From Pseudonocardia terrae (GTDB lineage Bacteria; Actinomycetota; Actinomycetes; Mycobacteriales; Pseudonocardiaceae): a DNA stretch of 35,899 nucleotides. Made by a program: the position numbers and the translations under genes. The notes under the pieces were generated by a model. That model did not search any database and was not told the origin of the DNA. It saw nothing but the letters and a program-made list of their open reading frames with translations. The stretch is from positions 1 to 35,899 of the forward strand of contig NZ_JAJTTE010000065.1 in the NCBI RefSeq assembly GCF_021343995.1, written 5' to 3'. This document shows, one piece after another, positions 25,541-33,406 of the stretch (the first letter of the stretch is position 1; each line of letters starts with the position of its first letter).

Positions 25541-25921
25541 ATGGCACGACTCTCTGGTGTCGACCTCCCCCGCGACAAGCGGATGGAGGTCGCACTGACC
25601 TACATCTACGGGATCGGGCGCTCGCGCTCGCTCGAGATCCTGGCCGCCACGGGCATCAGCGTGGACCTGCGCTCGAAGGACCTGACCGACGAGCAGCTCG
25701 CCACCCTGCGCGAGTACATCGAGAACAACTTCCGCGTCGAGGGCGACCTGCGCCGTGAGGTGCAGGCCGACATCCGCCGGAAGATCGAGATCGGGTGCTA
25801 CCAGGGCATCCGCCACCGTCGTGGGCTTCCGGTCCGCGGCCAGCGCACGAAGACCAACGCGCGCGGCCGCAAGGGCCCGAAGAAGACCGTGGCGGGCAAG
25901 AAGAAGGCAGGTAAGAAGTAA
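25541..25921 (+). CDS. rpsM: 30S ribosomal protein S13
   Basis: 126 residues. S13 is in the 30S head and contacts L5 and P-site tRNA. It opens MARLSGVDLPRDKRMEVALTY and has the signature GIRHRRGLPVRGQRTKTNAR, followed by a Lys-rich tail. AAGGAGAC lies upstream. The stop overlaps the rpsK ATG by one base (TAATG). Confidence 0.98.
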   Translation: MARLSGVDLPRDKRMEVALTYIYGIGRSRSLEILAATGISVDLRSKDLTDEQLATLREYIENNFRVEGDLRREVQADIRRKIEIGCYQGIRHRRGLPVRGQRTKTNARGRKGPKKTVAGKKKAGKK

Positions 25922-26328
25922 TGCCGCCCCGCACCCGTGGCGCGGCCGGACCCAAGAAGGTCCGCCGCAAGGAGAAGAAGAACGTCGCGCACGGCCACGC
26001 GCACATCAAGAGCACGTTCAACAACACGATCGTGTCCATCACGGACCCGACCGGTGCCGTGATCGCGTGGGCCTCCGCCGGCCACGTGGGCTTCAAGGGC
26101 TCGCGCAAGTCGACGCCGTTCGCGGCGCAGATGGCCGCCGAGAACGCCGCCCGCAAGGCCGCCGAGCACGGCATGAAGAAGGTCGACGTCTTCGTGAAGG
26201 GCCCGGGTTCGGGCCGCGAGACCGCGATCCGCTCGCTGCAGGCCGCCGGCCTCGAGGTCGGCACCATTTCCGACGTGACCCCCCAGCCGCACAACGGATG
26301 CCGCCCGCCGAAGCGGCGCCGGGTCTAA
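25921..26328 (+). CDS. rpsK: 30S ribosomal protein S11
   Basis: 135 residues. S11 forms the 30S platform near the E-site codon. IKSTFNNTIVSITDPTGAVI and the signature VKGPGSGRETAIRSLQAAG are present, and the C-terminus is QPHNGCRPPKRRRV. It is coupled to rpsM by overlap, and 20 bases precede rpsD. Confidence 0.98.
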   Translation: MPPRTRGAAGPKKVRRKEKKNVAHGHAHIKSTFNNTIVSITDPTGAVIAWASAGHVGFKGSRKSTPFAAQMAAENAARKAAEHGMKKVDVFVKGPGSGRETAIRSLQAAGLEVGTISDVTPQPHNGCRPPKRRRV

Positions 26329-26348
26329 GGGGAAGGGAGTAACCAGAC

Positions 26349-26954
26349 ATGGCTCGTTACACCGGCCCCATGACCCGCAAGTCCCGCCGGCTGAAGGTCG
26401 ACCTCGTCGGCGGCGACCAGGCGTTCGAGCGCCGTCCCTACCCGCCCGGCCAGCACGGCCGGATCCGGATCAAGGAGACGGAGTACCTCCTGCAGATGCA
26501 GGAGAAGCAGAAGGCGCGCTTCGCCTACGGCGTGCTGGAGAAGCAGTTCCGCTCGTACTACGAGGAGGCGCACCGCCGTTCCGGCAAGACCGGTGACGAG
26601 CTGCTCCGCATCCTCGAGTCGCGGCTGGACAACGTCGTCTACCGGGCGGGCCTCGCGCGCACCCGGCGGATGGCCCGGCAGCTGGTGAACCACGGGCACT
26701 TCCTGGTCAACGGCCAGAAGGTGAACATCCCCAGCTTCCGCGTCTCGCAGTACGACATCATCGACGTCAGGCCGAAGAGCTTGAACCTCGACCCGTTCGT
26801 CATCGCCAAGGAGACCCAGGGCGACCGCCCGGTCCCGGCGTGGCTGCAGGTCGTCCCGTCGACCCTGCGCATCCTCGTGCACCAGCTGCCCGAGCGCGCG
26901 CAGATCGACACGCAGGTCACCGAGCAGCTGATCGTCGAGCTCTACTCCAAGTAG
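26349..26954 (+). CDS. rpsD: 30S ribosomal protein S4, zinc-free type
   Basis: 201 residues. S4 initiates 30S assembly and lines the mRNA entry channel. It starts MARYTGPMTRKSRRLKVDL and contains no cysteine, so it is the zinc-independent form. The S4 RNA-binding domain spans about 91-155 (LESRLDNVVYRAGLARTRRM). In E. coli S4 is the repressor of the alpha operon; here a strong hairpin follows it, before rpoA. Confidence 0.98.
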   Translation: MARYTGPMTRKSRRLKVDLVGGDQAFERRPYPPGQHGRIRIKETEYLLQMQEKQKARFAYGVLEKQFRSYYEEAHRRSGKTGDELLRILESRLDNVVYRAGLARTRRMARQLVNHGHFLVNGQKVNIPSFRVSQYDIIDVRPKSLNLDPFVIAKETQGDRPVPAWLQVVPSTLRILVHQLPERAQIDTQVTEQLIVELYSK

Positions 26955-26975
26955 TAGTCCCGGCGGTCTCCTGTT

Positions 26976-27006
26976 CGTCCCCCCGCCCTGCAGTGGGGCG
27001 GGGGGC
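26976..27006. terminator. Hairpin between rpsD and rpoA
   Basis: Perfect 10-bp stem, CCCCCCGCCC (26978-26987) and GGGCGGGGGG (26995-27004), with a 7-base loop; a G-T wobble and a G-C pair extend it to 12 pairs. No T-tract. It may lower read-through from ribosomal genes into rpoA or be an RNA processing site. TAGTGG (27023-27028) could be a weak rpoA -10. Confidence 0.6.
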
Positions 27007-27056
27007 TCACTGCGACATCAAATAGTGGGTGTCGCGGCACACGAAGGAGACACACA

Positions 27057-28106
27057 GTGCTGATCTCTCAGCGCCCCACCCTGACCGAGGACTCGGTCAC
27101 CGAGACCCGCTCCCGGTTCGTCATCGAGCCGCTCGAGCCGGGCTTCGGCTACACGCTGGGCAACTCGCTCCGGCGCACCCTGCTGTCCTCCATCCCGGGG
27201 GCGGCGGTGACCAGCATCCGCATCGACGGCGTGCTGCACGAGTTCACCACCGTGCCGGGGGTGAAGGAGGACGTCACCGACATCATCCTCAACCTCAAGG
27301 AGCTGGTCGTCAGCTCCGAGGAGGACGAGCCGGTGACGATGTACCTGCGCAAGCAGGGCCCGGGCGCGGTCACCGCGGGGGACATCGTCCCGCCGGCCGG
27401 TGTCACCGTGCACAACCCGGACCTGCACATCGCCACGCTCAACGACAAGGGCCGGCTCGAGGTCGAGCTCGTCGTCGAGCGGGGTCGCGGCTACGTCCCG
27501 GCCATGCAGAACAAGGCCACCGGCGCCGAGATCGGCCGCATCCCGGTCGACTCGATCTACTCGCCGGTCCTCAAGGTGACCTACAAGGTCGAGGCCACCC
27601 GTGTCGAGCAGCGCACGGACTTCGACAAGCTCGTGCTGGACGTCGAGACCAAGCCGAGCATCGGTCCGCGCGACGCCCTGGCGTCGGCGGGCAAGACCCT
27701 CGTCGAGCTGTTCGGCCTCGCCCGCGAGCTGAACGTCGACGCCGAGGGCATCGAGATCGGTCCGTCGCCGCAGGAGGCGGACACCATCGCGGCCTTCGCG
27801 ATGCCGATCGAGGAGCTCGACCTCACCGTCCGCTCCTACAACTGCCTCAAGCGCGAGGGCATCCACACCGTGGGTGAGCTCGTCGGGCGCAGCGAGGCGG
27901 ACCTGCTGGACATCCGCAACTTCGGCGCGAAGTCGATCGACGAGGTCAAGATGAAGCTCGTCGGCCTCGGCCTCGCGCTCAAGGACAGCCCGCCCGGGTT
28001 CGACCCGTCTGCGGCTGCCTCGGACTACGGGGCCGACACCGGCGGCTACGACGCCGACCCGTTCTCCGACGACGGCCAGGACTACGCAGAAACGGAGCAG
28101 TTGTAG
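27057..28106 (+). CDS. rpoA: RNA polymerase alpha subunit
   Basis: 349 residues. The N-terminal domain (about 1-230) dimerises and nucleates core polymerase assembly; FGYTLGNSLRRTLLSSIPG is the hallmark. The C-terminal domain (about 250-320, including SYNCLKREGIHTVGEL) binds UP elements and activators. An acidic tail follows. GTG start with AAGGAGA at 27043-27049. It is followed by rplQ after two bases. Confidence 0.98.
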   Translation: MLISQRPTLTEDSVTETRSRFVIEPLEPGFGYTLGNSLRRTLLSSIPGAAVTSIRIDGVLHEFTTVPGVKEDVTDIILNLKELVVSSEEDEPVTMYLRKQGPGAVTAGDIVPPAGVTVHNPDLHIATLNDKGRLEVELVVERGRGYVPAMQNKATGAEIGRIPVDSIYSPVLKVTYKVEATRVEQRTDFDKLVLDVETKPSIGPRDALASAGKTLVELFGLARELNVDAEGIEIGPSPQEADTIAAFAMPIEELDLTVRSYNCLKREGIHTVGELVGRSEADLLDIRNFGAKSIDEVKMKLVGLGLALKDSPPGFDPSAAASDYGADTGGYDADPFSDDGQDYAETEQL

Positions 28107-28108
28107 CC

Positions 28109-28735
28109 ATGCCTCAGCCCACCAAGGGGCCCCGCCTCGGCGGTTCGCCCGCTCACCAGCGGCTGATCCTGGCCAACCTGGCGACCGCGCTGTTCCAGCA
28201 CGGCCGGATCACCACGACGGAGGCCAAGGCCCGCCGGCTGCGGCCCTACGCCGAGCGGCTGATCACCAAGGCCAAGCGGGGCGACCTGCACAACCGTCGC
28301 GAGATCCTCAAGGTCATCCGCGACAAGGGCGTCGTGCACCGGCTGATCGAGGAGATCGGCCCGTTCTACGCCGACCGCAACGGTGGCTACACCCGGATCA
28401 CCAAGACGCTGCCGCGCAAGGGCGACAACGCCCCCATGGCCGTGATCGAGCTGATCCAGCAGAAGACCGTGACCGACGAGGCCAACCGGGCCCGCCGTGC
28501 CGCGGCGTCGCAGGCCGGCCGTACGGAGGAGGCCGCCGCACCGGCCACCGACGAGGCGACCTCCGACGAGGCCGTGTCCGAGGAGGCCGTGACGGCCGCG
28601 GCCCAGCCGCAGCCGACCGACACCGAGGCCATCGAGGAGGCCGAGGCGGCCACCGCCCCGGCCGCCGGGCCCGAGGAGTCCGCGGACGCCGGGGCGAAGG
28701 CCGAGCAGGGCGACGAGGGCACCGAGAAGGCCTGA
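28109..28735 (+). CDS. rplQ: 50S ribosomal protein L17, long acidic tail
   Basis: 208 residues. The L17 domain is residues 1 to about 120, starting MPQPTKGPRLGGSPAHQRL and containing LRPYAERLITKAKRGDLHNR. Residues about 130-208 are an Ala/Glu/Thr-rich acidic tail absent from E. coli L17 (127 residues); such tails occur in other actinobacterial L17 proteins. It ends 15 bases before the truA GTG. Confidence 0.97.
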   Translation: MPQPTKGPRLGGSPAHQRLILANLATALFQHGRITTTEAKARRLRPYAERLITKAKRGDLHNRREILKVIRDKGVVHRLIEEIGPFYADRNGGYTRITKTLPRKGDNAPMAVIELIQQKTVTDEANRARRAAASQAGRTEEAAAPATDEATSDEAVSEEAVTAAAQPQPTDTEAIEEAEAATAPAAGPEESADAGAKAEQGDEGTEKA

Positions 28736-28750
28736 TCGGAGTCCTCCCGC

Positions 28751-29611
28751 GTGACCACGCAGTACCCGGACGAGCCCGCCACCCGTGAGGGTGGCGGGCT
28801 CGTCCGCTTTCGTCTCGACATCACCTACGACGGGACGGACTTCTCGGGCTGGGCCGTGCAGCCGACCCGGCGCACGGTGTGCGGGGTGCTGACGGACGCC
28901 CTGACCCGGATCCTGCGGACCGAGGTCGGGCTCACCGTCGCCGGGCGCACGGACGCCGGGGTGCATGCGACCGGTCAGGTCGCGCACGCCGACCTCCCGG
29001 CCGGCGTCGACCCCGCGCGGCTCGTCCGCCGGCTCGCCCGGTTCCTCCCGCCCGACGTCCGGGTCCGGGCGGTCACGGCCGTGCCCGCGGCGTTCGACGC
29101 CCGGTTCTCGGCCCTGCGCCGGCACTACGTCTACCGCGTGGCCACCGCCCCGTACGGGGCCGAGCCGCTGCGCGCGCGGGACACCCTCTCCTGGCCGCAC
29201 CCGATCGACCTCGACGCCGTGAACAGCGCCTCGGAGCGGTTGCTCGGCGAGCACGACTTCGCCGCCTTCTGCAAGCGCCGCGCGGGGGCGACGACCGTTC
29301 GGGCGCTGGAGCGGTTCTCGTGGACCCGCGACAGCGACGGTGTGGTGTCGGCGGCCGTGTCGGCCGACGCGTTCTGCCACTCGATGGTCCGCAGCCTCGT
29401 CGGCGCGCTGCTCGACGTCGGGCGGGAGCGTCGCGCCGTCGACTGGCCGGCCGCGCTGCTGGAGCGGGCCGAACGGCAGGGCCTCTCGGTGGCTCCCGCG
29501 CACGGGCTCACGCTCGTCGGCGTGGACTATCCGGCCGACGCCGACCTGGCCGCGCGGGCCGAGGTGACCCGCAACCTCCGGGTGGGACCTACCGCCCCCG
29601 CAGCTCCCTGA
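28751..29611 (+). CDS. truA: tRNA pseudouridine(38-40) synthase TruA
   Basis: 286 residues. Converts uridines 38-40 of the tRNA anticodon arm to pseudouridine. Catalytic Asp68 lies in AGRTDAGVHA, and RRHYVYRV and FAAFCKR are typical. GTG at 28751 has GGAG 8 bases upstream. No alternative start lies between it and the conserved LDITYDGTDFSGW, so the perfect hairpin at 28771-28802 falls within codons 7-18. The family core would begin about residue 18. The 3' end overlaps the convergent minus-strand gene by 23 bp. Confidence 0.95.
   Translation: MTTQYPDEPATREGGGLVRFRLDITYDGTDFSGWAVQPTRRTVCGVLTDALTRILRTEVGLTVAGRTDAGVHATGQVAHADLPAGVDPARLVRRLARFLPPDVRVRAVTAVPAAFDARFSALRRHYVYRVATAPYGAEPLRARDTLSWPHPIDLDAVNSASERLLGEHDFAAFCKRRAGATTVRALERFSWTRDSDGVVSAAVSADAFCHSMVRSLVGALLDVGRERRAVDWPAALLERAERQGLSVAPAHGLTLVGVDYPADADLAARAEVTRNLRVGPTAPAAP
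28771..28802 (+). terminator. Perfect 14-bp hairpin inside truA start region
   Basis: CGAGCCCGCCACCC (28771-28784), loop GTGA, and GGGTGGCGGGCTCG (28789-28802), followed by TCCGCTTT. Its place 36 bases after rplQ suggests the alpha-operon terminator, and GTGA is a GNRA tetraloop. Because it is translated as part of truA, it may instead act as an attenuator linking translation of the first truA codons to read-through. Confidence 0.7.
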
Positions 29612-31418
29612 CGTTCACCACGAGCAGCACCACTGCCGCCAGCGCCAGTGATCCGGCCAGCACGATCTTCCACCCGGAGAGCAGCGCGATCACCCCGCCC
29701 GTGACGACGAGGGCGGTGATCGCGAGCCCGGCCATGCTCGCCGCGAACTCGATCGAGCGCCGCCGCGCCACCGCCTCCACCACGGCGAACAGGACGAGGC
29801 CGACGGCGAACCAGAGCAGCGTCGACAGGTGCGGCCAGAACAGCAGCGCGCCGAGCCCCCCGATCAGCACGGGGATCGACAGCGCCGCCCACACCCGCAG
29901 GAACCGGGATCGGAGGTCGGCCGGCACCACGTAGGGCATGTGCGGCTGGCGCAGGTGGGCGTCGGGCGGGCCGGGCGGACGCGGGCCCGCCAGCCGGTCC
30001 GCCTGGACGTCGATCTCCTCGGTCAGGCGCACCCGCTCGGCCACCAGCCCGGCCAGGTGTTCCTCCCGCCGCTCCAGCTCCTCCAGGTGCCCGCTGCGGC
30101 CGGGGGCGGCGTCGGAGCGGTCGGCGAGGAACCGCAGCTCCGCGTGCAGGCCGCGGACGCCGACGCGCTCGGCCTCGATCTCGGCCTCCAGCTCGTCGAC
30201 CCGGGTCTGCAGGACCTTCATCCGCTCCTGCAGCACGGTGGCCTCCTCCTCGGCGGTCGCCGCCACCTTGTCCAGGCCCGCCCAGCCCAGCGGGTCGGCC
30301 CAGGAGCGGCGCACCGTCCCGTCGCGCTCGTAGCGGGGGCCGGCCGGGGCACGTTCGCCGCCGAAGGAGTCGCGGGTGTCGAGGCCCCACAGGCCGCGGA
30401 AGTCGCGGATCCAGGGCGTGCCGTCGTCGACCAGCTCGGCCGACCACGGCCGGCCGCCGGGCCCGAGCCGGAGGCCGTCGCCGCGCGCGTAGTCGATGAA
30501 CGGGACGTCGAAGCCGCCGGTCCCGGGCTCGGGGGCGAAGGGCATCAGCCAGCGCCGCACGCGTTGGATCGTGCGCAGCACCGCGCGGAGGGCGGGCAGG
30601 CCGACGGAGACGACGTAGTCCCCGGCCACGAACGCGTGCGAGTGCGACCCGGCGCCGGGGTAGAGCACCGGATGGGTGCCGTCCCGGTCGAGCAGCGGGT
30701 CGTCCCAGCGGCGGCGCAGGTCGTCGCCGTGGTCGTCGTGCGTGGAGGCGGCGACCCAGGCCGGGACGAGGCCGCCGGACCCGTCCGGCACGAGGTAGAC
30801 CGCGACGGTCTCCCAGTCGGCCTCGTGGTCGTTGACGCCGTGGAAGGTCGAGCGCCAGTCGTTGAAGGCGTAGAAGAACCAGTACTGCAGGACCGTGTAG
30901 CCCGCGGTGCGCACGACCCTGCCGTAGTAGGTCGCGCTGCTCAGGTCCCGGGCGCGCTGGTGGGCCGCCGCGACCAGACCGTTGGGCACCTTGCCGCGGA
31001 CGAGCAGGGACAGCCGCAGCAGGACGTCGATGAGCCGGGCGATCACCCCGACCGCGGCGAACCGGCCGATGCCGCCCAGCCGCGGGCGCTCGGCCCGCCG
31101 CCACCGCCGGACCTCGCGGGCGCCCAGCGACTTCTGCACGAACCGCAGGTGCAGCCGGCGCTCCCGGTAGCGGCGGGCGGCCTCGCCGAGGCCCTCCAGC
31201 GTGAGCTCGCCGGCGGGGACGAGCGGCTCGCCGGCGCGCTTGCGGTCGCCCGCCGGTTCCTCCCACAGGCTGCACCGGCGGACGTAGTCCCCGACCGTCG
31301 CCGGAAGGAACAGCTCGCCGTTCGTGTAACGCAGCACCGGCTCGTAGCGCCGGAGCAGCGTGACGTCGTCGGCCGACTCCGGGGTGGACTCGCCGGGGGT
31401 CTCTCGGAGCGTGTCCAC
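29589..31418 (-). CDS. Vps62-like domain / coiled-coil / 4-TM protein
   Basis: 609 residues, not a characterised family to my knowledge. Residues about 20-380 resemble the Vps62 (DUF946-like) fold: NDHEADWETV (196-205), YPGAGSHSHAF (253-263), and then GLWG with a GP and SWADPLGWAGL (341-382). Residues about 383-477 are predicted coiled coil (Glu/Arg/Leu-rich), followed by a Pro-rich linker. Four hydrophobic helices follow at about 508-528, 532-552, 557-581 and 585-602. Thus the large head and coiled coil sit on one side of the membrane. GTG 31418 lies 7 bases after TACTGT (probable leaderless mRNA). Convergent with truA; divergent from the deaminase gene. In M. tuberculosis a membrane protein gene also lies next to truA; homology to it is untested. 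Confidence 0.75.
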   Translation of the reverse strand: MDTLRETPGESTPESADDVTLLRRYEPVLRYTNGELFLPATVGDYVRRCSLWEEPAGDRKRAGEPLVPAGELTLEGLGEAARRYRERRLHLRFVQKSLGAREVRRWRRAERPRLGGIGRFAAVGVIARLIDVLLRLSLLVRGKVPNGLVAAAHQRARDLSSATYYGRVVRTAGYTVLQYWFFYAFNDWRSTFHGVNDHEADWETVAVYLVPDGSGGLVPAWVAASTHDDHGDDLRRRWDDPLLDRDGTHPVLYPGAGSHSHAFVAGDYVVSVGLPALRAVLRTIQRVRRWLMPFAPEPGTGGFDVPFIDYARGDGLRLGPGGRPWSAELVDDGTPWIRDFRGLWGLDTRDSFGGERAPAGPRYERDGTVRRSWADPLGWAGLDKVAATAEEEATVLQERMKVLQTRVDELEAEIEAERVGVRGLHAELRFLADRSDAAPGRSGHLEELERREEHLAGLVAERVRLTEEIDVQADRLAGPRPPGPPDAHLRQPHMPYVVPADLRSRFLRVWAALSIPVLIGGLGALLFWPHLSTLLWFAVGLVLFAVVEAVARRRSIEFAASMAGLAITALVVTGGVIALLSGWKIVLAGSLALAAVVLLVVNVRELRGR

Positions 31419-31493
31419 GCGTCCCACAGTAACCAGCGGAACGGGGTGTTTCGCGAGGGTCGGGCCGGCCCGGTTCTCCGTAGGCTGGGCCCC
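31419..31493. promoter_or_regulatory. Back-to-back promoters
   Basis: In this 75-bp divergent gap the minus strand has TACTGT (31431-31426), 7 bases before GTG 31418. The plus strand has TAGGCT (31481-31486), 7 bases before GTG 31494. Both positions fit leaderless transcripts. -35 elements are weak, and the -35 regions of the two promoters are only about 20 bp apart. Confidence 0.5.
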
Positions 31494-31943
31494 GTGGACG
31501 CGCAGGCCGCACTGGAGATCGCGCTCGAGGAGGCCCGGGCCGGGCTCGCGTCGGGAGGCATCCCGATCGGGGCCGCGCTGCTCGGGCCGAGTGGCGAGGT
31601 CCTCGGCCGCGGGCACAACCGCCGGGTCCAGGACGACGACCCGTCGGTCCACGGCGAGACCGCCGCCTTCCGCAACGCGGGCCGGCAGCGGGACTACCGG
31701 CACACCACGATGGTCACCACGCTCTCGCCCTGCTGGTACTGCAGCGGGCTGATCCGCCAGTTCGGCATCGGGGCGGTGGTCATCGGGGAGAGCCGGACCT
31801 TCACCGGCGGGCACGACTGGCTCGCCGAGCACGGGGTCCGGGTGACCCTGCTCGACGACGAGCGCTGCGTCCGGCTCATGGAGGACTTCATCGCCGCCCG
31901 CCCCGAGCTGTGGAACGAGGACATCGGCGTGGCCGAGGAGTAG
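31494..31943 (+). CDS. Cytosine deaminase, fungal FCY1-type
   Basis: 149 residues. Likely deaminates cytosine to uracil for pyrimidine salvage. The zinc site of the CDA fold is intact: His53 and Glu55 in HGETAAF, and Cys80 and Cys83 in PCWYC. From memory of yeast FCY1, the resemblance extends along the chain: GGIPIG, GRGHN with Asn42, TTLSPC, DDERC and the C-terminal W140-NED-IG, which contributes substrate contacts in the yeast enzyme. It is therefore closer to that type than to TadA or to metal-dependent CodA. GTG start, no ribosome-binding site. A different nucleobase substrate is possible. Confidence 0.8.
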   Translation: MDAQAALEIALEEARAGLASGGIPIGAALLGPSGEVLGRGHNRRVQDDDPSVHGETAAFRNAGRQRDYRHTTMVTTLSPCWYCSGLIRQFGIGAVVIGESRTFTGGHDWLAEHGVRVTLLDDERCVRLMEDFIAARPELWNEDIGVAEE

Positions 31944-31985
31944 GGCTCCCGCGAGTCGGGCGGTGGGCTTCCGCGAGTCGGCGGT
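31943..31985. repeat. 22-bp tandem duplication after deaminase gene
   Basis: GGGCTCCCGCGAGTCGGGCG plus GT (31943-31964) is followed directly by GGGCTTCCGCGAGTCGGCGG plus T (31965-31985), with one substitution and one deletion. The rest of the 128-bp gap before eccB has a 6-bp stem, CGGGAG/CTCCCG (32010-32030), and the eccB -10 candidate TAGCGT (32060-32065). Confidence 0.7.
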
Positions 31986-32071
31986 TTCGGGCGCTCGAGT
32001 GTGCGATCCCGGGAGGCACGACTTCTCCCGTTCCGCCCCGGGCGGGGCGGTCGCGGAGCTAGCGTCCGGGC

Positions 32072-33406
32072 GTGCCGTTCCCGGTCCTGCCGCCCGCGAC
32101 CCGCGACCAGGCCGACGCCCACCGCTACGGGCTGCGACGGTTGGAGGCCGCGCTCGGGCGAGCCGATCCGGTGCCGCAGCACGAGCAGCTGCGCGCGCAG
32201 CGCCGGGCCACGCTCGTCGGCGTCGTCCTGGCGCTGCTCGGGCTGGGCGCGGCGGCGGTGCAGGCGGCGCTCGCGCCCCGGCCGGACTGGAGCCGGCAGG
32301 CGCTGGTCGTGGGCACGCCCTCGGGCGCGGTCTACGCGGTCGCCCACGGGCCGGACCGGCTGGTCCCGGTGCCCGACGCCGTCGCCGGACGGCTCGTCCT
32401 CGCCGCCCTCGGCCAGCCGCCCGGCGGGCCGCGGATGGTGCCGGACGCGGATCTCGCCGGTGCGGCGCGCACCCCGTCCGCCGACCTGCCGGGTGCGACG
32501 GGGGTCGCGGTCGACGGGCCGGCGGTGCCCGAGCGCTGGGCGGTGTGCGACGGGCCGGACGGCGCGACCGTGCTGGCGGGGACCCTGGACCCGAAGGCCG
32601 CCCCTGCCCCGGCGCTGTTCGTCGAGGCCCCGGACGGGGAGCGGTTCGCGGTGCTCGACGGGCTGCGGCACACGGTCGGCGCCGATCCCACGGTGCTGAC
32701 CGGGCTCGGCCTCGCCGGGGTCGTGCCGAGGAGGATCGGTGCACCGACGCTCTCCGCGATTCCGGAGGGGCCCGCGTTGACCCCGCCGCTGCTGCCCGAC
32801 GGCCCGGGCCCGCGTGGCGTGCCCGGGCGGCCCGGCGACGTCCTCACCACCACCGGCCTCGACGGCGGACGCACCTACCTGGCGGTGGTGCCGGGCGGCG
32901 TCCAGGAGGTGCCGGCGACCCTCGCGGAGGTGCTGCGGGCGCAGGGCGGCACGGGGCCGCGGGAGGTCGCGCCCGCCGTCGTCGCCGAGGCGCCGCGGCC
33001 GGCCACGCTGGCCACCGCCGGGTGGCCGGACCGGGCGCCCCCGTGGTCGTCGGACGGGGGTGTCGTGTGTGCGACGTCGGTCGACGGGCGGGCCGGCGTG
33101 AGCGTGACGCCCGCGCTGCCTGCGGTCCGGGAAGGCGTGCGGGTGCCGCTCACCGGCGGTGAGGCGACCGCGGCCGTGCTGCTCGGCGGCGGGGCGGTGC
33201 GGGCGGTGTCGCCGACCGGGGGCGGGACGGTGTGGCTGGTGTCGGCGAGCGGGATCGTGCACGGCGTCGCGGACGCCGGGACCGCCGCTGCGCTCGGGGT
33301 ACCGGCGCCGCCACCGGCCGCGCCGGAGGCGGCGCTGCGACTGCTCCCGCAGGGCGGGCGCCTCGACCTCGCCGACGCCCGGCGGGCGGTCGGATCCGGA
33401 AACTAG
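32072..33406 (+). CDS. eccB: Type VII secretion protein EccB
   Basis: 444 residues. EccB is a single-pass membrane protein of the ESX core complex with a large extracytoplasmic domain. The N-terminal cytosolic motif TRDQADAHRYGLRRLEAAL (10-28) is diagnostic, and one membrane helix is at about 46-66. Two Cys residues (WAVCDG and VVCATS) lie in the outer domain, as expected for the family's disulfide. GTG start is preceded 6 bases upstream by TAGCGT, suggesting a leaderless mRNA. Same strand as truA, as for eccB4 of M. tuberculosis. Confidence 0.92.
   Translation: MPFPVLPPATRDQADAHRYGLRRLEAALGRADPVPQHEQLRAQRRATLVGVVLALLGLGAAAVQAALAPRPDWSRQALVVGTPSGAVYAVAHGPDRLVPVPDAVAGRLVLAALGQPPGGPRMVPDADLAGAARTPSADLPGATGVAVDGPAVPERWAVCDGPDGATVLAGTLDPKAAPAPALFVEAPDGERFAVLDGLRHTVGADPTVLTGLGLAGVVPRRIGAPTLSAIPEGPALTPPLLPDGPGPRGVPGRPGDVLTTTGLDGGRTYLAVVPGGVQEVPATLAEVLRAQGGTGPREVAPAVVAEAPRPATLATAGWPDRAPPWSSDGGVVCATSVDGRAGVSVTPALPAVREGVRVPLTGGEATAAVLLGGGAVRAVSPTGGGTVWLVSASGIVHGVADAGTAAALGVPAPPPAAPEAALRLLPQGGRLDLADARRAVGSGN

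Noticed and set aside
29829..31493. Upstream extension of the cytosine deaminase frame by about 555 codons
   Set aside because: It is read-through antisense to the Vps62-like gene. Family similarity starts only at GTG 31494.
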